DNA from: Actinia tenebrosa
Taxonomy: Eukaryota > Cnidaria > Anthozoa > Actiniaria > Actiniidae
DNA: 64,000 bases
Assembly: GCF_009602425.1 (NCBI RefSeq)
Contig: NW_022261323.1
Span: 62,836-126,835 of the forward strand
Direction of reading: 5' to 3'
The notes under the pieces are model-generated. The model was not told where the DNA came from. It saw only the letters and a list, made by a program, of their open reading frames with translations, and searched no databases. A program made the position numbers and the translations under genes. Shown piece by piece: positions 46,301 through 56,380 of the stretch (its first letter is position 1; each line of letters opens with the position of its first letter).

Positions 46301-49300
46301 TTCGGAGAATCAGCATTGATTTGACCCCATCCTACGACCATGATCCTATAATTGCTTTTAAACAATAGATTGTTGAAGATTGTTTTGATGTGACGTTATA
46401 GTGAATTAGGGCAATTGTTCACCTCACTAGATATACTGTAATGTACCATATCACTATTTGGTTCACAATATTTAAAGTCAATTTTACATTATATATTTGT
46501 ACAGACAACGCTGGAGAACTGTGAGGTATTAACTTCTTGTTTTGCATATTTCCTGACTTTGTTTTTTCCCCCAGGTTGTGAAAGGTCTGGCATATTTGTG
46601 GGATCAAAAGATAATGCATAGAGGTTGGTATTGTGCAAACAAATATTGCAACTATCAGCGGCATATAGTCCAATGCCCTTAGCGTGTCAATTTAATAAAG
46701 TTAACATAGTTACTTTTTTATTCTAGTCCGGTATCATAAAAATCATACAATACTGATTGCCTGCATGAGGGGGCAGTAGTTTTGATCTCTCTGCCCATAT
46801 TCGGGTATCCTGACAAAAGGCTTATGTGATCCATAAGCAAGCATGGGGGCAAAATATTGTTAAAAAACAAAACCATGGCTAAACAAATTTTAAAAAAGTC
46901 ATATTCCAGCCCAAAGTTGGTTTGGATAGGGAAAAACTGCCCTCTGTCTTTTTTTTTCATCTCAGTTCAAATTGTAATTAAAACATTTATTAATATTTTC
47001 CATCCAGATGTCAAGCCATCTAATTTTCTTGTCAACACTCAGGGACAAGTCAAATTATGTGATTTTGGTGTGAGTAGGCAGGTGAGGGCAAATCATTTTA
47101 CTTCTCCTTTTTTCATCGTTCACTTGTTTTTTATAGAGGATGACACTTTTAAGTTAAAACAGTAATTCAACTGATAAACTAGTACAGGTGCTCTTTCGAT
47201 GTTTCTAGTTGATTAGGAACTGGACTGCCATTAACATGGTCATCCAAGCCACATCAAGGTCTTACCATTAATTTTAAATTAGGCAGCACCTTCTCCTCAG
47301 TTATTTTAAGACCCTGAGTACGGCTGAGGCTTGAACCAGAACCTTCTGCACAACAGACCAAGGCATTACCAACTTAGCTAACTGGGCATAGGTTAATTCA
47401 TTCATTCGTTTCATTCATCAGTTCATCAATCAACTTACATTAGATAATTTATGGGAATTCAACAGTAGTTCTACAGTGTGGCTCTTCTTCCACTGAATTT
47501 CAATTGGAAGTCAGAAGTTGGTTTTTGCAGAGGGAGGAAAACCAGAAAACCCCCAAAGCAAAAGAAACTACTTACAACCATCTCTACTCACATACAACAC
47601 TGAGTCAGAATTTGAAGAGATAACTTGCTAAAAACTAGTGTGAACTGTGTCGGTGTTTCTAATGAAACAGTAATGATAAAAAGGTAAATTATACACCGTG
47701 AGAAGATGAAAAAACTTACTGACGTTTCTGACGCTAGTCCTTTGTCGGAGTAAAAGAAGATTTGATTGAGGATGGCATTGGTTAGAGGCAACTGCTGTCA
47801 TCGCTAAAGCACCCATGCTTCCCATTTTCATTATTACTAATGTTTTGAATTTAATTTTCTTCAATATCTACAGCTTGTAAATTCTGTAGCCACAACATAT
47901 GTTGGAACAAATGCATATATGGCAGTAAGTAGTGTTATCAAAGCTTAGTCTTTTTTGCACCATCACATCAGTGGCGGATCCAGGATTTTTCAAAGGGGGG
48001 TTCCGTTTCTTAAACTGGGTATAATTCGCTTTTGTTTAGTTGATGTCTGACAAAAAAATTGGCTCTAATCACCTAATTTACTATCTAGTAACGGAACGTA
48101 AAGGTAAATTAAACATTATAACAGCAAATATCTATCATTTCGTGTTCAACATTATCCTTGTGGATGCTTTTAAGCAAAATTTATATAAGACATATTTCTA
48201 TTACCTAAAAGATCAAACCTTCAAGGGGGGTTCCGTGGAACCCTTCGAACCCCCCCTGGATCCGCCACTGCACATGACTTTTGAGTTTGAAAAGTAATGT
48301 TCCGTAAAATGTAAAGCACAAAAATTATGTTTAGTCTCAGATCGCCCATTTCAAATCTCAGATTGACAACGCGCTTTGAAACAAGTGTAGACTACCACTT
48401 TTGTTGTAGTTAAGTTATTGGGCACCAATAGGACGTTTGCATGATGGCGTCATTTGACTACCACTACGAAGATGCTTCGCGAATTTTCTTGCTTATTTAA
48501 ATTTGTATTCCCTCATGAGAATAATAAGACAATTGGTGCTAATTAACTGAACACAAGAAAGTGTGCGAGGGATTCTAATAGTGGGAGTAAAATGTCCATC
48601 ATACACACACATTATAGGCTTAACTAAGGATAACCTTTTTTGTGTTATTATTTTCAGCCAGAGCGTGTGCTTGGGGATGAGTACAGTATACGCTCAGAGG
48701 TGTGGAGTCTAGGAGTATCTCTGTTTGAGGTAAATCAAAAGGATTCTATTTTTTTCGGTTACTAACTCTTCTTCCCTTTCTTCCTTTCTCTTTTTGTGTC
48801 TTATTTCTATTTTTTACACTCTTTTTATTTCCTTTTCTTCCATCCTTTCTTCCTTTGTGCTTTACCCCTTTCGGTTTTTTAGTCTTTTTTTCTTTTTTCT
48901 CTTGGTCATTTTTTCTTTTCTCTTTTCTCTTTTCTCTTTTCTCTTTTCTCTTCTCTTTTCTTTTGTCTCTCCCCCTGTTGTTCCCCCTCCGTTTTGACAT
49001 ATTGTTGTTAAATATTAACCCTTTGGGTGATATGTTTTCAGATGGCTATTGGAAGATTCCCTTATCTCAAGGTAACACATGATCAAATAACAGCGATATC
49101 GAAATAACATTATACATACATGCATCTACATACTGGATTCTATGGATTACAATGAGGACACCCGAACATCCAGGACACTTTTAGGGTTTTTGTTTATTAC
49201 ATACTGTAATCATCCTTTGGGCCAATCGATTAAAAAAAGTTTTGTTTGAAACAGTGGCAAGTTCAATGAATTTATAATAACATTGTACCATTCAAAAAAG

Positions 49301-51997
49301 AAACAAAAAACAAAACAAAGCAAAACTCAAAAAAAAAAAAGTGTTGACAATTCGATTGTTCTCATTGTAAACTAATGCAGAGGCTGTAATGATAAAATGG
49401 TAAATTTTACATCGTGAGAAGTTCTTTCAACTTTTCACCGCGTAAAATTTACCCTTTTATCATTACTGTTTCATTAGAAACACCGACGCAGCTCACACTA
49501 GTTTTTAGCTAGTTATCTCTTCTGATGCAGAGGCTGATAACTCCCATCCCTTTCGTTTCCTTTTCTTTCATTGTTTTTTTGGTTTTTTGTTTTCGTTGTA
49601 GTTGTTGCTGTAGTTGTTGTTTACACTGGTAAAATGTCACATTATATATTAATTTAGTATCTGGAACTTACATATTTTCGATTCACGACGATATCTAATT
49701 CAAAGTGCATCATTAATTATCGTTTCAGGACTATCCTGAGAGAGTTGATAACTTGTTGGTAAGGCTGGAGATATTTTTTTGCAATTATAAATTTACTATC
49801 AACCTCATGTCGCGTATAATATCAAGTTATAAGAGTAAATGGTTTGAATCCATGTGTTGAAATTTGTCTTCAGAGTCCAGTGAGAAAGCGTTTTCTCGTT
49901 TTCTCACTGGACTCTAAAGATGATTCCGCTCAGGTTGTCGAAACGTCAGTCACCACCAACAATTATTTCCAACAATTCCGAATTGTACGAGATTGTGCGA
50001 TTTTTTTGTATATAATACACTCCAAAAATTGAGCAACTTAATTGGGACTCTACGGAGTACAATTTGGAATTTATTTGTACTCCTCTTGTCTAGTCAGAGT
50101 CGAGCAATCTTGTAGACTGTTATATAAACTTAGAAAAGAATTAGGATCTTTTGACAAGCTGGTACAAATAAATATGAAATGTTTCCCAGTTTTATCAATG
50201 ATAGAACAGTTATCGTATGGTTGGGGAAACATATACAGTACTCTGACTTACGACACCTACACGGTACGACACTGCCTTAACATCGAAATTTTTTCCCATG
50301 AGAATGGTTGTCGTATGATTGGAAAATATACGGTACTGTCTTATACTCTGAGTTATATTCTAACAGTAGCGAAAAGTGCCGGCTTTAAAAACCAAAACAT
50401 TAAATTTAACTTTATTTCAAAACTTGTTTGACCGACTAGTTGGATTTGACTAAAAAGACTCATGCCCTCATGGCTTATAAGTGAATATCCCATTCAGGCT
50501 CGAGGATTAATTGCTAGATAGTCATTTCCATTACTGTTCCCTCTTCATATCTTACGTTTATATCTTTTTGTTTCTTCAGCCAATCGAATTATTACAGTGC
50601 ATTGTACACGAGGTACGTGACGTCATATAAAGTGCAGTTTTCGTATGACTGTGAAAAGTTCACGGCACGAACGCGGTCGTGACACAGCAAGGGATACGCC
50701 AGACAAATCACATTGCACGAGAATTTACTCTCCATCCAATCAAATACCCGGAACACGGCGCAGACACGGTCACGCCAAGATCACGGCATTTTTAGACCAA
50801 TCATATTGCGCGTGAAAAAAATCAGCCAATTAAAATTCTAGAAAGTATCACGGTCACGGCACGTCACGCTTACGGCACTGAGCTTTTCACAGTCATACGA
50901 AAACTGCTCTATTCGTAATCGTGTTGAGGCGTTTCTCTTGAAGTGATTCTTTTATTCATTCATTCTTTCTCTCTTTTGTTTTGTTCGTTTATTCATTTTG
51001 CGTTTTTTCTTTGTCGTCCACTTTTCTTTCGTTTCCTTGTTTGTTTCTTTGTTTCTCGCTTTTTATCTACTTAACAAATAAAACAGTTGTTTCCCTGCTC
51101 CGTTCAATAAAGCACGCAGGAAGTGACGTAATCACAAAAGAAGTGTAAGGAGAAGCATCCAACGTAGCACGGAAAAAGCTGCTTTAATAGTTTTATTATA
51201 TAATTAGTTACTTTTTTTTTTTACGCAAAAGAAAGACGGTCGCAGGATCTAGCAGCACTGCGCGCGCAGACGGCGTCAGTACGTGCTTCGTTCACTAATT
51301 ATGCACAGTTTTCGAGTAACCAGAGCGCACGCACTATCCTGACTATATAATGATTTTTTTATGTTCTTTTTTATTGATCTTTCGTTTTCTTTGCCAAAAT
51401 GTCAATCATTACTGAAAATATAAAGTCTCGATATTCTCTTCCCAGGTCCCACCCCGTCTTCCAAGTCGTCAGTTCTCAGCAATGTTTGTGGACTTTGTAG
51501 CACAGTGGTACGTCTTCAACTTGGAATCAATCAGCCATTCCAAGTTTGAAACAAAAACTGTGTCGAGTTGGCATTGCGGTGCATTGTGGGACTTTAAGAT
51601 AAATATTTCCAATATGGCGTCAGTTTTGTCCCCTAAAACGCTTCTACAATGTACTGCAATGCCATCAAGACCAGTTTTTCCTCAACCTCGAGATAGCTCA
51701 TAGATCTCTCTACCTTGGGAGTAACGTTTCCTATTTCAGACCACCTGTCACTCTCTTGGGAATAAGATTCTTTGTTTGAGTTGTGTTAAAGTGCTACCGT
51801 TAACTTGAATGAAGAAATGATACTCTAGGAAATGACACGTTGTCTGAAATGGGAAAATATAAAGGCCAAGGTAAAAAAGTATATTTACTCAATAATCGAC
51901 TACTTCGGCGATACCCCGGCCATCTTGCCAGGGGGGTAAAACGAAACCAAGATGACGGAAAGTATATAGATTTACCAATTTTATATTTCTCTGTGTT

Positions 51998-52033
<36 letters not shown>

Positions 52034-53007
52034 TGGATTTTTTTTTTTTTTTTTTTTTTTTTTTGGTAAAGGTGAACGATGTGGCGTCCTAATTCATTAT
52101 TTTTTGTATTCTCTTGTGGTGAGCTGTTAATATCAATCGACGTCATTACTGTAACAAAGCTTTATTTGCCCCCTGGTCGACCCATAATGCCTTGCGATCC
52201 ATTATGGCCACCGTATCGCCGAAGTAGTCTATTACAACCTGTTTTGACTTGTTTTCTTTTTTCATATAGCATGCAAAAAAGCCCGAATTATCGTCTAACA
52301 CCCAAAGCTGTGGTGGTAAGTTGATTGTATTACTTTAGTTGGGCTCTTGCAATAGCACAGCAAACAGCACCTTAAAAGAACAAATAAAGTAATAATAATA
52401 ATAAATGATAATAATAATAATAGTGAATAATAATAATAATTAAATGATATTGATGAATAAATGATAATATAAAAATGATATTATATAAAAATTAAATAAA
52501 TTGTGATTTTAATAATATTGATAATAATATATGTAATTTAAAAAGACCTACAGATATATAGTCTCCCCCACAGCCGCTTTCAGTGTCGTCACGCAACGGG
52601 GAGAAAGCGTTGCGTGACGACACTGAAAGCGGCTGTGGGGGAGACTAACAGATATAGTATGCATGTATAAAGCAAATCTGAAACATAAGACAATTATTAT
52701 AAACGTCCAAATCACACACACCTTTGTCTTGATTCGGTTTCTCTTTCCATGGACTGCCTGTGTTCAAAAATGTTCAAGACACAACATGCCCCACTCTCTC
52801 TCTCTCTCTCTCTCTGAAAAAAATAACACAGGAAGCCCATTCTCAATAAAATAAGTCCTAACAAACAAATTTCTGTTCTTTTAGGAACACGCTTTTATCA
52901 GAGCCAATGATGACAATAATAGGGATATCATTTCTATGTGGGTGTGTCGAAAGCTAGAGGTCAAAAGATCACGTGCCCCCAGCATTGATAGTCCAGCTTC
53001 TGTTTAA
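40310..53007 (+). CDS. MAP2K5: MAP2K5 (MEK5), dual-specificity kinase kinase, 450 aa
   Basis: Twenty-three exons: 40310-40408, 40804-40852, 41330-41397, 42366-42411, 42748-42788, 42903-43006, 43457-43514, 43928-43992, 44589-44628, 45024-45092, 45199-45251, 45356-45384, 45788-45849, 46575-46623, 47008-47081, 47874-47924, 48658-48729, 49042-49071, 49729-49758, 50580-50612, 51446-51507, 52270-52315, 52885-53007 (1353 nt; human is 448 aa). MEK5 phosphorylates ERK5 downstream of MEKK2/3. A PB1 domain (about 7-88) with acidic [17 protein letters not shown] precedes the kinase: GYGNGG (168-173), AVK Lys190, HRD (276-278), DFG (296-298), activation-loop Ser306 and Thr310 in [14 protein letters not shown] (319-321). 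All catalytic residues are intact. The start is the first Met after an in-frame stop at 40235. The exon 4 acceptor is uncertain: the first AG (42360) is out of phase, 42366 and 42375 both fit. Confidence 0.95.
41417..41609. mobile_element. Foldback element, about 68-bp arms
   Basis: The left arm CCACTCTTTTCACTGCTACG is the imperfect reverse complement of the right end (CAATGAAAAGAGTGG), and the inner GACAACAGTAGC/GCCACTGTTGTC and GGGCAATA/TATTGCCC blocks pair too. It begins about 20 bp after the donor of MAP2K5 exon 3. Confidence 0.8.
42455..42640. repeat. CTTCC-rich pyrimidine tract
   Basis: Imperfect CTTCC and CCTTC repeats on the plus strand within a MAP2K5 intron; open reading there is compositional. 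Confidence 0.9.
43155..43357. mobile_element. Foldback MITE (AATAGACCTCCTCGGCTCTG ends)
   Basis: Left end AATAGACCTCCTCGGCTCTG, right end CCAGAGCCGAGGAGGTCTATT; inside, CATTTCAGACCATGTGTCAT pairs with ATGACACATGGTATGAAATG. Related sequence is at 51700-51870, 30820-30900, 17170-17220, 16755-16840 and weakly 13070-13145. Intronic in MAP2K5. Confidence 0.85.
43673..43817. mobile_element. Foldback MITE (TCGAGTTGGCATTGC family), copy 2
   Basis: GATCAAGTTGGCATTATGGC at the left and GCACTGCAATGCCAACTTGA at the right, with CTTGGAAATATGTCCC inside. Shares arms and core with 12821-12930 and 51540-51690. Confidence 0.75.
44119..44314. mobile_element. Foldback element, about 90-bp arms
   Basis: Left arm AATTGACATCAGTTTTTTAT, TGTCCTCTTATTGATGATG, TTGTCAAAGTAGT; the right arm is its reverse complement ending CTGATGCCAATT. 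A third partial copy (GTCCTCTTATTGATGATAAA) lies near 44415. Intronic in MAP2K5. Confidence 0.85.
45600..45725 (+). mobile_element. SINE tail fragment
   Basis: CAATTTTCCTCCCTCTGTAA followed by AATCAACTTCTAAATTCCAA and GGAAGAAGAGCCAC matches the tails of the copies near 33660 and 47450 (both opposite strand). Confidence 0.55.
47220..47392 (-). mobile_element. tRNA-derived SINE with A and B boxes
   Basis: On the minus strand an A box TAGCTAAGTTGG (47369-47380) and a B box GGTTCAAGCC (47328-47337) sit at tRNA-like spacing, after TATGCCCAGT. The body runs to about 47220. Without a foldable acceptor stem it is a SINE head, not a functional tRNA gene. Confidence 0.65.
47450..47610 (-). mobile_element. 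SINE body and tail, minus strand
   Basis: Minus-strand GTGAGTAGAGATGG, GGTTTTCCTCCCTCTGC, CAACTTCTGACTTCCAATTG and GGAAGAAGAGCCAC follow in the same order as in the copy at 33590-33800. In a MAP2K5 intron. Confidence 0.6.
47969..48270. mobile_element. CAGTGGCGGATCCAGG-ended MITE with CACAT flanks
   Basis: Starts CAGTGGCGGATCCAGG and ends CCTGGATCCGCCACTG; CACAT lies immediately outside both ends (47964-47968, 48271-48275). Sub-terminal GGGGGGTTCCG blocks also pair. CAGTGGCGG ends are typical of hAT-like MITEs, although only five flanking bases match exactly. Intronic in MAP2K5. Confidence 0.8.
48775..48968. repeat. Pyrimidine-rich TTTTCTC tract
   Basis: CT-rich sequence passing into TTTTCTC units (48915-48960), upstream of the 30-nt MAP2K5 exon at 49042. 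Confidence 0.9.
49378..49545. mobile_element. Foldback repeat, inverted partner of 47611-47710
   Basis: TAATGATAAAATGGTAAATTTTAC pairs internally with GTAAAATTTACCCTTTTATC, and the following block (TTCATTAGAAACACCGACGC, CACACTAGTTTTTAGCTAG) is the reverse complement of 47611-47680. Confidence 0.7.
49871..49990. repeat. Hairpin plus dispersed GTTGTCGAAACGTCAGTCAC block
   Basis: AGAGTCCAGTGAGAAA (49872-49887) is the exact reverse complement of TTTCTCACTGGACTCT (49900-49915). It is followed by CTCAGGTTGTCGAAACGTCA, probably part of a dispersed repeat. The ORFs across and after it are not supported as coding. Confidence 0.6.
50631..50910. mobile_element. 280-bp foldback MITE (GCAGTTTTCGTATGACTGTG ends)
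   Basis: GCAGTTTTCGTATGACTGTG then AAAAG at the left is exactly mirrored by CTTTTCACAGTCATACGAAA then ACTGC at the right. The interior is rich in CACGGCA and GTCACG motifs. No exact target duplication found. It begins about 18 bp after the donor of MAP2K5 exon 50580-50612. Confidence 0.85.
51070..51350. mobile_element. Dispersed element related to 29710-30050
   Basis: Shares AAAGAAAGACGGTCGCAGGA, GATCTAGCAG, GGCGTCAG and GCACAGTTTTCGA blocks with the intronic element at 29710-30050, plus an AGCACGGAAAAAGCT terminus. Confidence 0.65.
51540..51690. mobile_element. Foldback MITE (TCGAGTTGGCATTGC family), copy 3
   Basis: TGTCGAGTTGGCATTGCGGT and GTACTGCAATGCCATCAAGA form the arms, with CTTTAAGATAAATATTTCCA and ATATGGCGTCAGTTTTGTCC inside, as in copies 1 and 2. 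Confidence 0.75.
51998..52061. repeat. Poly-T tracts
   Basis: Two long T runs separated by ATATGGA, in a MAP2K5 intron. Lengths are likely unreliable in assembly. Confidence 0.9.
52390..52540. repeat. (AAT)n-rich stretch
   Basis: Imperfect AAT and ATA triplets directly before the 9-bp-duplication MITE at 52559. Confidence 0.9.
52559..52647. mobile_element. Foldback MITE with TAGTCTCC ends and 9-bp target duplication, copy 2
   Basis: ACAGATATA flanks both sides (52550-52558, 52648-52656). Two perfect 40-bp inverted arms (52559-52598, 52608-52647) enclose a 9-bp spacer, GGGAGAAAG. Terminal eight bases and duplication length match 18296-18364, but the inner arms differ. In the last MAP2K5 intron. 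Confidence 0.93.
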
Positions 53008-53146
53008 TATTGCGTTTGAATACCATTAATAGTTATAAATATTTGGAGCTTAAGGCAGTAAATGAAAGCCACTGTTGAATCATGTGGAATGGAAGTCGAA
53101 CCATTTTGTTGTAGAAATGGTGTTTCGTCCTTCAAAAAAGCTATAG

Positions 53147-53710
53147 GCACGGCTAACTTACAGATGAAACCTGGAAGCAACCTCTTGGTTGATCTAAGTC
53201 AGGGCACGGCTAAAATACAGATGGAGCCCTGAAACAACTTTTGGGCTGATCAAAGTCAGGACACGGCTAAGTCACAGATCAAACCCTGAAACGACCCCTG
53301 GGCTGATCAAAGTCAGGGCACGGCTAAAATACAGATGGAGCCCTGAAACAACTTTTGGGCTGATCAAAGTCAGGACACGGCTAAGTCACAGATCAAACCC
53401 TGAAACGACCCCTGGGCTGATCAAAGTCAGGGCACGGCTAAAATACAGATGGAGCCCTGAAACAACTTTTGGGCTGATCAAAGTCAGGACACGGCTAAGT
53501 CACAGATCAAACCCTGAAACGACCCCTGGGCTGATCAAAGTCAGGACACGGCTAACTCACAGATCGAACCCTCAAACAACCTCTGGGTAGATCAATGTCA
53601 GGGCACGGCTAACTCACAGATCGAACCCTCAAACAACCTCTGGGTAGATCTAAGTCAGTGCACGTCCAACTCACAGATCGAACCTTCAAACAACCTCTGG
53701 GTAGATCTGT
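53147..53710 (+). repeat. 57-bp minisatellite, about ten copies with a higher-order dimer
   Basis: Units start at 53147, 53204, 53261, 53318, 53375, 53432, 53489, 53546, 53603 and 53660. Units 2, 4 and 6 are one type (AAAATACAGATGGAGCCCTG) and 3, 5 and 7 another (GTCACAGATCAAACCCTGAA), so a 114-bp dimer is repeated three times, identically as read, while outer units are diverged. Same family as 7335-7620. It lies 140 bp after the MAP2K5 stop, perhaps in its 3' UTR. Confidence 0.95.
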
Positions 53711-55084
53711 ATGCAGTAAGCCAGCTCGTCGTCCAAAAACCATCTATTAATTCCTTACCATTTCAAACATGCGATTCTTCTTTATAAAATGTATCCGAGT
53801 CCAAATCTATCCCTAAAATATTCCGATTTAAAATCTCCACATTTAAAGTGTATATCAAGGAAAAAATTATTTTCAGAATCCCTTATATGTGAACAGTGTA
53901 GTATTCTGGTTGCAGTATTTTTGTATGTGGTCGTCTCTTTCCAAAGATATAAATATTCGAAATATCAAAATGCAAATGAGATGACGTAAATTCAAGAATG
54001 GGTTACATTTTGCAGTGTGATTTACGAAAAGTGTTCTGAAGTGAAATAACCTAAAAATGTACAAAGTCATATATTTCTGTCATAAGGATGACTTACAAAC
54101 AACCAAAAACAGCAGTACTTTCCAAAAAAGCATTTCTGTATAATAAAATAGTCTTGAATTTACGTCATCTCATTTGCATATTGATATTCCAAAATGTTTA
54201 TATCTCCGAAAAGAAAATTTGACATACAAAAATACTGCAACCATACTACTACACTATTCACATATAAGTGATTTTTTTTTTTTTAAATTTTTTCCTTGAT
54301 GTACACTTTAAAACATTCCAATCTGGGTTCCAGAAGCTACTCACGGCCTCCTCTCTCCCCATTCCTCCTCGAGCCTCTAGAACCAAGGAAGAATGTACAT
54401 ATTAACTGAATATCATTATGCGTGTATCATTATAAACGAAGATAAATATTTCTTTCTGTTCATTAAACCCAATTAATTATTGTTTTTTATGCGCTTACGC
54501 TTGGTTAACATAAGCTAGGATTTGAAGCGAGAGACCTTAATATTCTTTGGATCATACTTTAAATCTCCCTTGCTTACCCTGGGCTCAGGAAACGCCGGAG
54601 AGAGAACTACATAACCCCTGGATCCCCTGTACTGTACCTTACCCTGGGCTTAGTAAACGCCAGAGCGAGAATAAATAACCCCTGGACCCCCGGGTACTGT
54701 ACCTTGCCCAGGGCTCAGCAAAGGCGGCCGGAGCGAGATTACATACAACCCCTGGATCCCGGGTACTCTTACTTATTCTGGGCTCAACAAATGCCAGAGT
54801 AAGAAAAATAATCTTTGGGTCTTACCTTGGGCTCTAGAGGTTCTATTTTGCTTCCTGTGGTTTTAACAAGCGAGCTATGGCTTTGAGTCTAATTCTATGA
54901 AGTTTTCTTTTTCCTAAAAAAAGATATCTTTCCGGAATTTCGAGAACTGAACGTTGCATGTATTTTATGCCCGCATTCTAGATTTCCGCCTTTTTTTATT
55001 TGCATTCTTGCTATTTTTCTTTTACATAATTGTTTTCCTTTTATGGCTTTTTCTGGGTCTCATTTTCTAACTTGTATTAAATTT

Positions 55085-55132
<48 letters not shown>

Positions 55133-56100
55133 AAAATGGCTTGCTTTGACATCATACTAGGCCTCTCAATATCACTCTTTCCCCTATCTATGCTTATTAT
55201 TTCTGTATATTCTTTCAAACTTTTTTAAAGCGGTACTAGCTTACAGGACACTCGTTTTCGTCTTATTTTCAACATGGCTCGCGTTCTCGTTATTTAAAAA
55301 CACTCTTTCCTTGTCTTTGTTTTCTTTTTCTCTATTGTTTCAGCCTTTTCTTCAACTGTAATTACAATCCGCATCGACTCCAATTTTAATTTTTTTCTCT
55401 TTGTCAATTATAACTCTTCTCTTTTCACACTTTTCTTTCATCCAAGAAAGCTTGTTTGTCGTTCTTGCTTCGATAATACAAAGTACCTGCTGGAACCTTT
55501 TGAACCTTTTTCAACCTCAAAAATGTCTTTGTTCTCGCTATTAGAGCTGAACTCACGAAATAATCAACGAGGTTAATCACCGATTGAGTCGCGACTTTGA
55601 ACTTTTTTCATCCATTTCTTTGATAATAACCTTTAATGATTCCAAAACCATTTCAAAACTTCTGTATTTTAAATATCATCATTTCGCAAGCACTTTTTGT
55701 TTGTGTAAGTGTAAATATCGTCGGGGTAAATGTGAAAAGTCGATGAATTTCAATAGACTATAGTTTACTTTGATCGACTTAAAAAGACAGTTTTTAGACG
55801 TATCTTAATCCACAACCGTCTGACCTCTTTATTAAAGCGATAAAAACACAAAGGACTAAAATGGGAGCTCAATTTTAACGGGTCCTTAGATGTCATATTG
55901 AATTAACTCCAAGGTAAACCGGAACTGTAAAACCCGAAATAATCATGACAGATAGATAATCGACTTTTTTGCTTTTTCAAGGGATACCCACGTGTTATAA
56001 ACTATCAATCTCGAGAACAGGTATTACGGAAAAAATTACAATGCTATACTCTTTACAAGTAAATATATATTTTGATATAAACAGCAAATTTTAGTGAACG
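53711..56100. other. Intergenic: direct/inverted repeat fragments and poly-T, no gene
   Basis: 53790-53990 and 54100-54310 are imperfect inverted copies sharing TGCAAATGAGATGACGTAAATTC-type sequence. 54550-54840 has three or four diverged copies of an about 90-bp block (CCCTGGGCTCAGxAAACGCC, GAGCGAGA, ACCCCTGGATCCC). A poly-T run lies at 55089-55131. No coding support. Confidence 0.6.
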
Positions 56101-56179
56101 GAATTTCTAATGTATCCTTTAAAGAAATTAAATGTCTCTTAAAAGCGCTAACAGATTTACTATCTCATTTATGGGTAAA

Positions 56180-56380
56180 CTAACAGATTTCCCCTGATGA
56201 TTGGATCGCGTTAATGTAATTATTAAGGGTTGGATCATCGCTACCAATTGTTTCTAAGTGTTTTTCTAGACGTACATAAGGGTTCTGTGCTGTTTTAAGA
56301 ATTTTACACCGAGCTTTAGCCATATGCTTAGAGGGTTTGGACGTGAAGGGTTCTTCAGGAAAAAGGCAGTACACTATGAA
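56180..56380 (-). CDS. Possible coding exon, unrecognised
   Basis: The minus strand is open to a TAG at 56180 and reads HMAKARCKILKTAQNPYVRL then EKHLETIGSDDPTLNNYINA, a composition more like protein than the surrounding AT-rich noise. A TTTTTCCTGAAG acceptor-like site precedes it near 56360. No family recognised and no partner exon found, so it may be chance. Confidence 0.25.
   Translation of the reverse strand, partial: FIVYCLFPEEPFTSKPSKHMAKARCKILKTAQNPYVRLEKHLETIGSDDPTLNNYINAIQSSGEIC

Noticed and set aside
47328-47392. tRNA gene
   Set aside because: A and B boxes are present but no acceptor-stem pairing or proper anticodon arm could be drawn; it is a SINE head.
50042-50431. 129-codon ORF in a MAP2K5 intron
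   Set aside because: No domain, AT-rich composition, follows a dispersed hairpin repeat; MAP2K5 exons on both sides join in phase without it.
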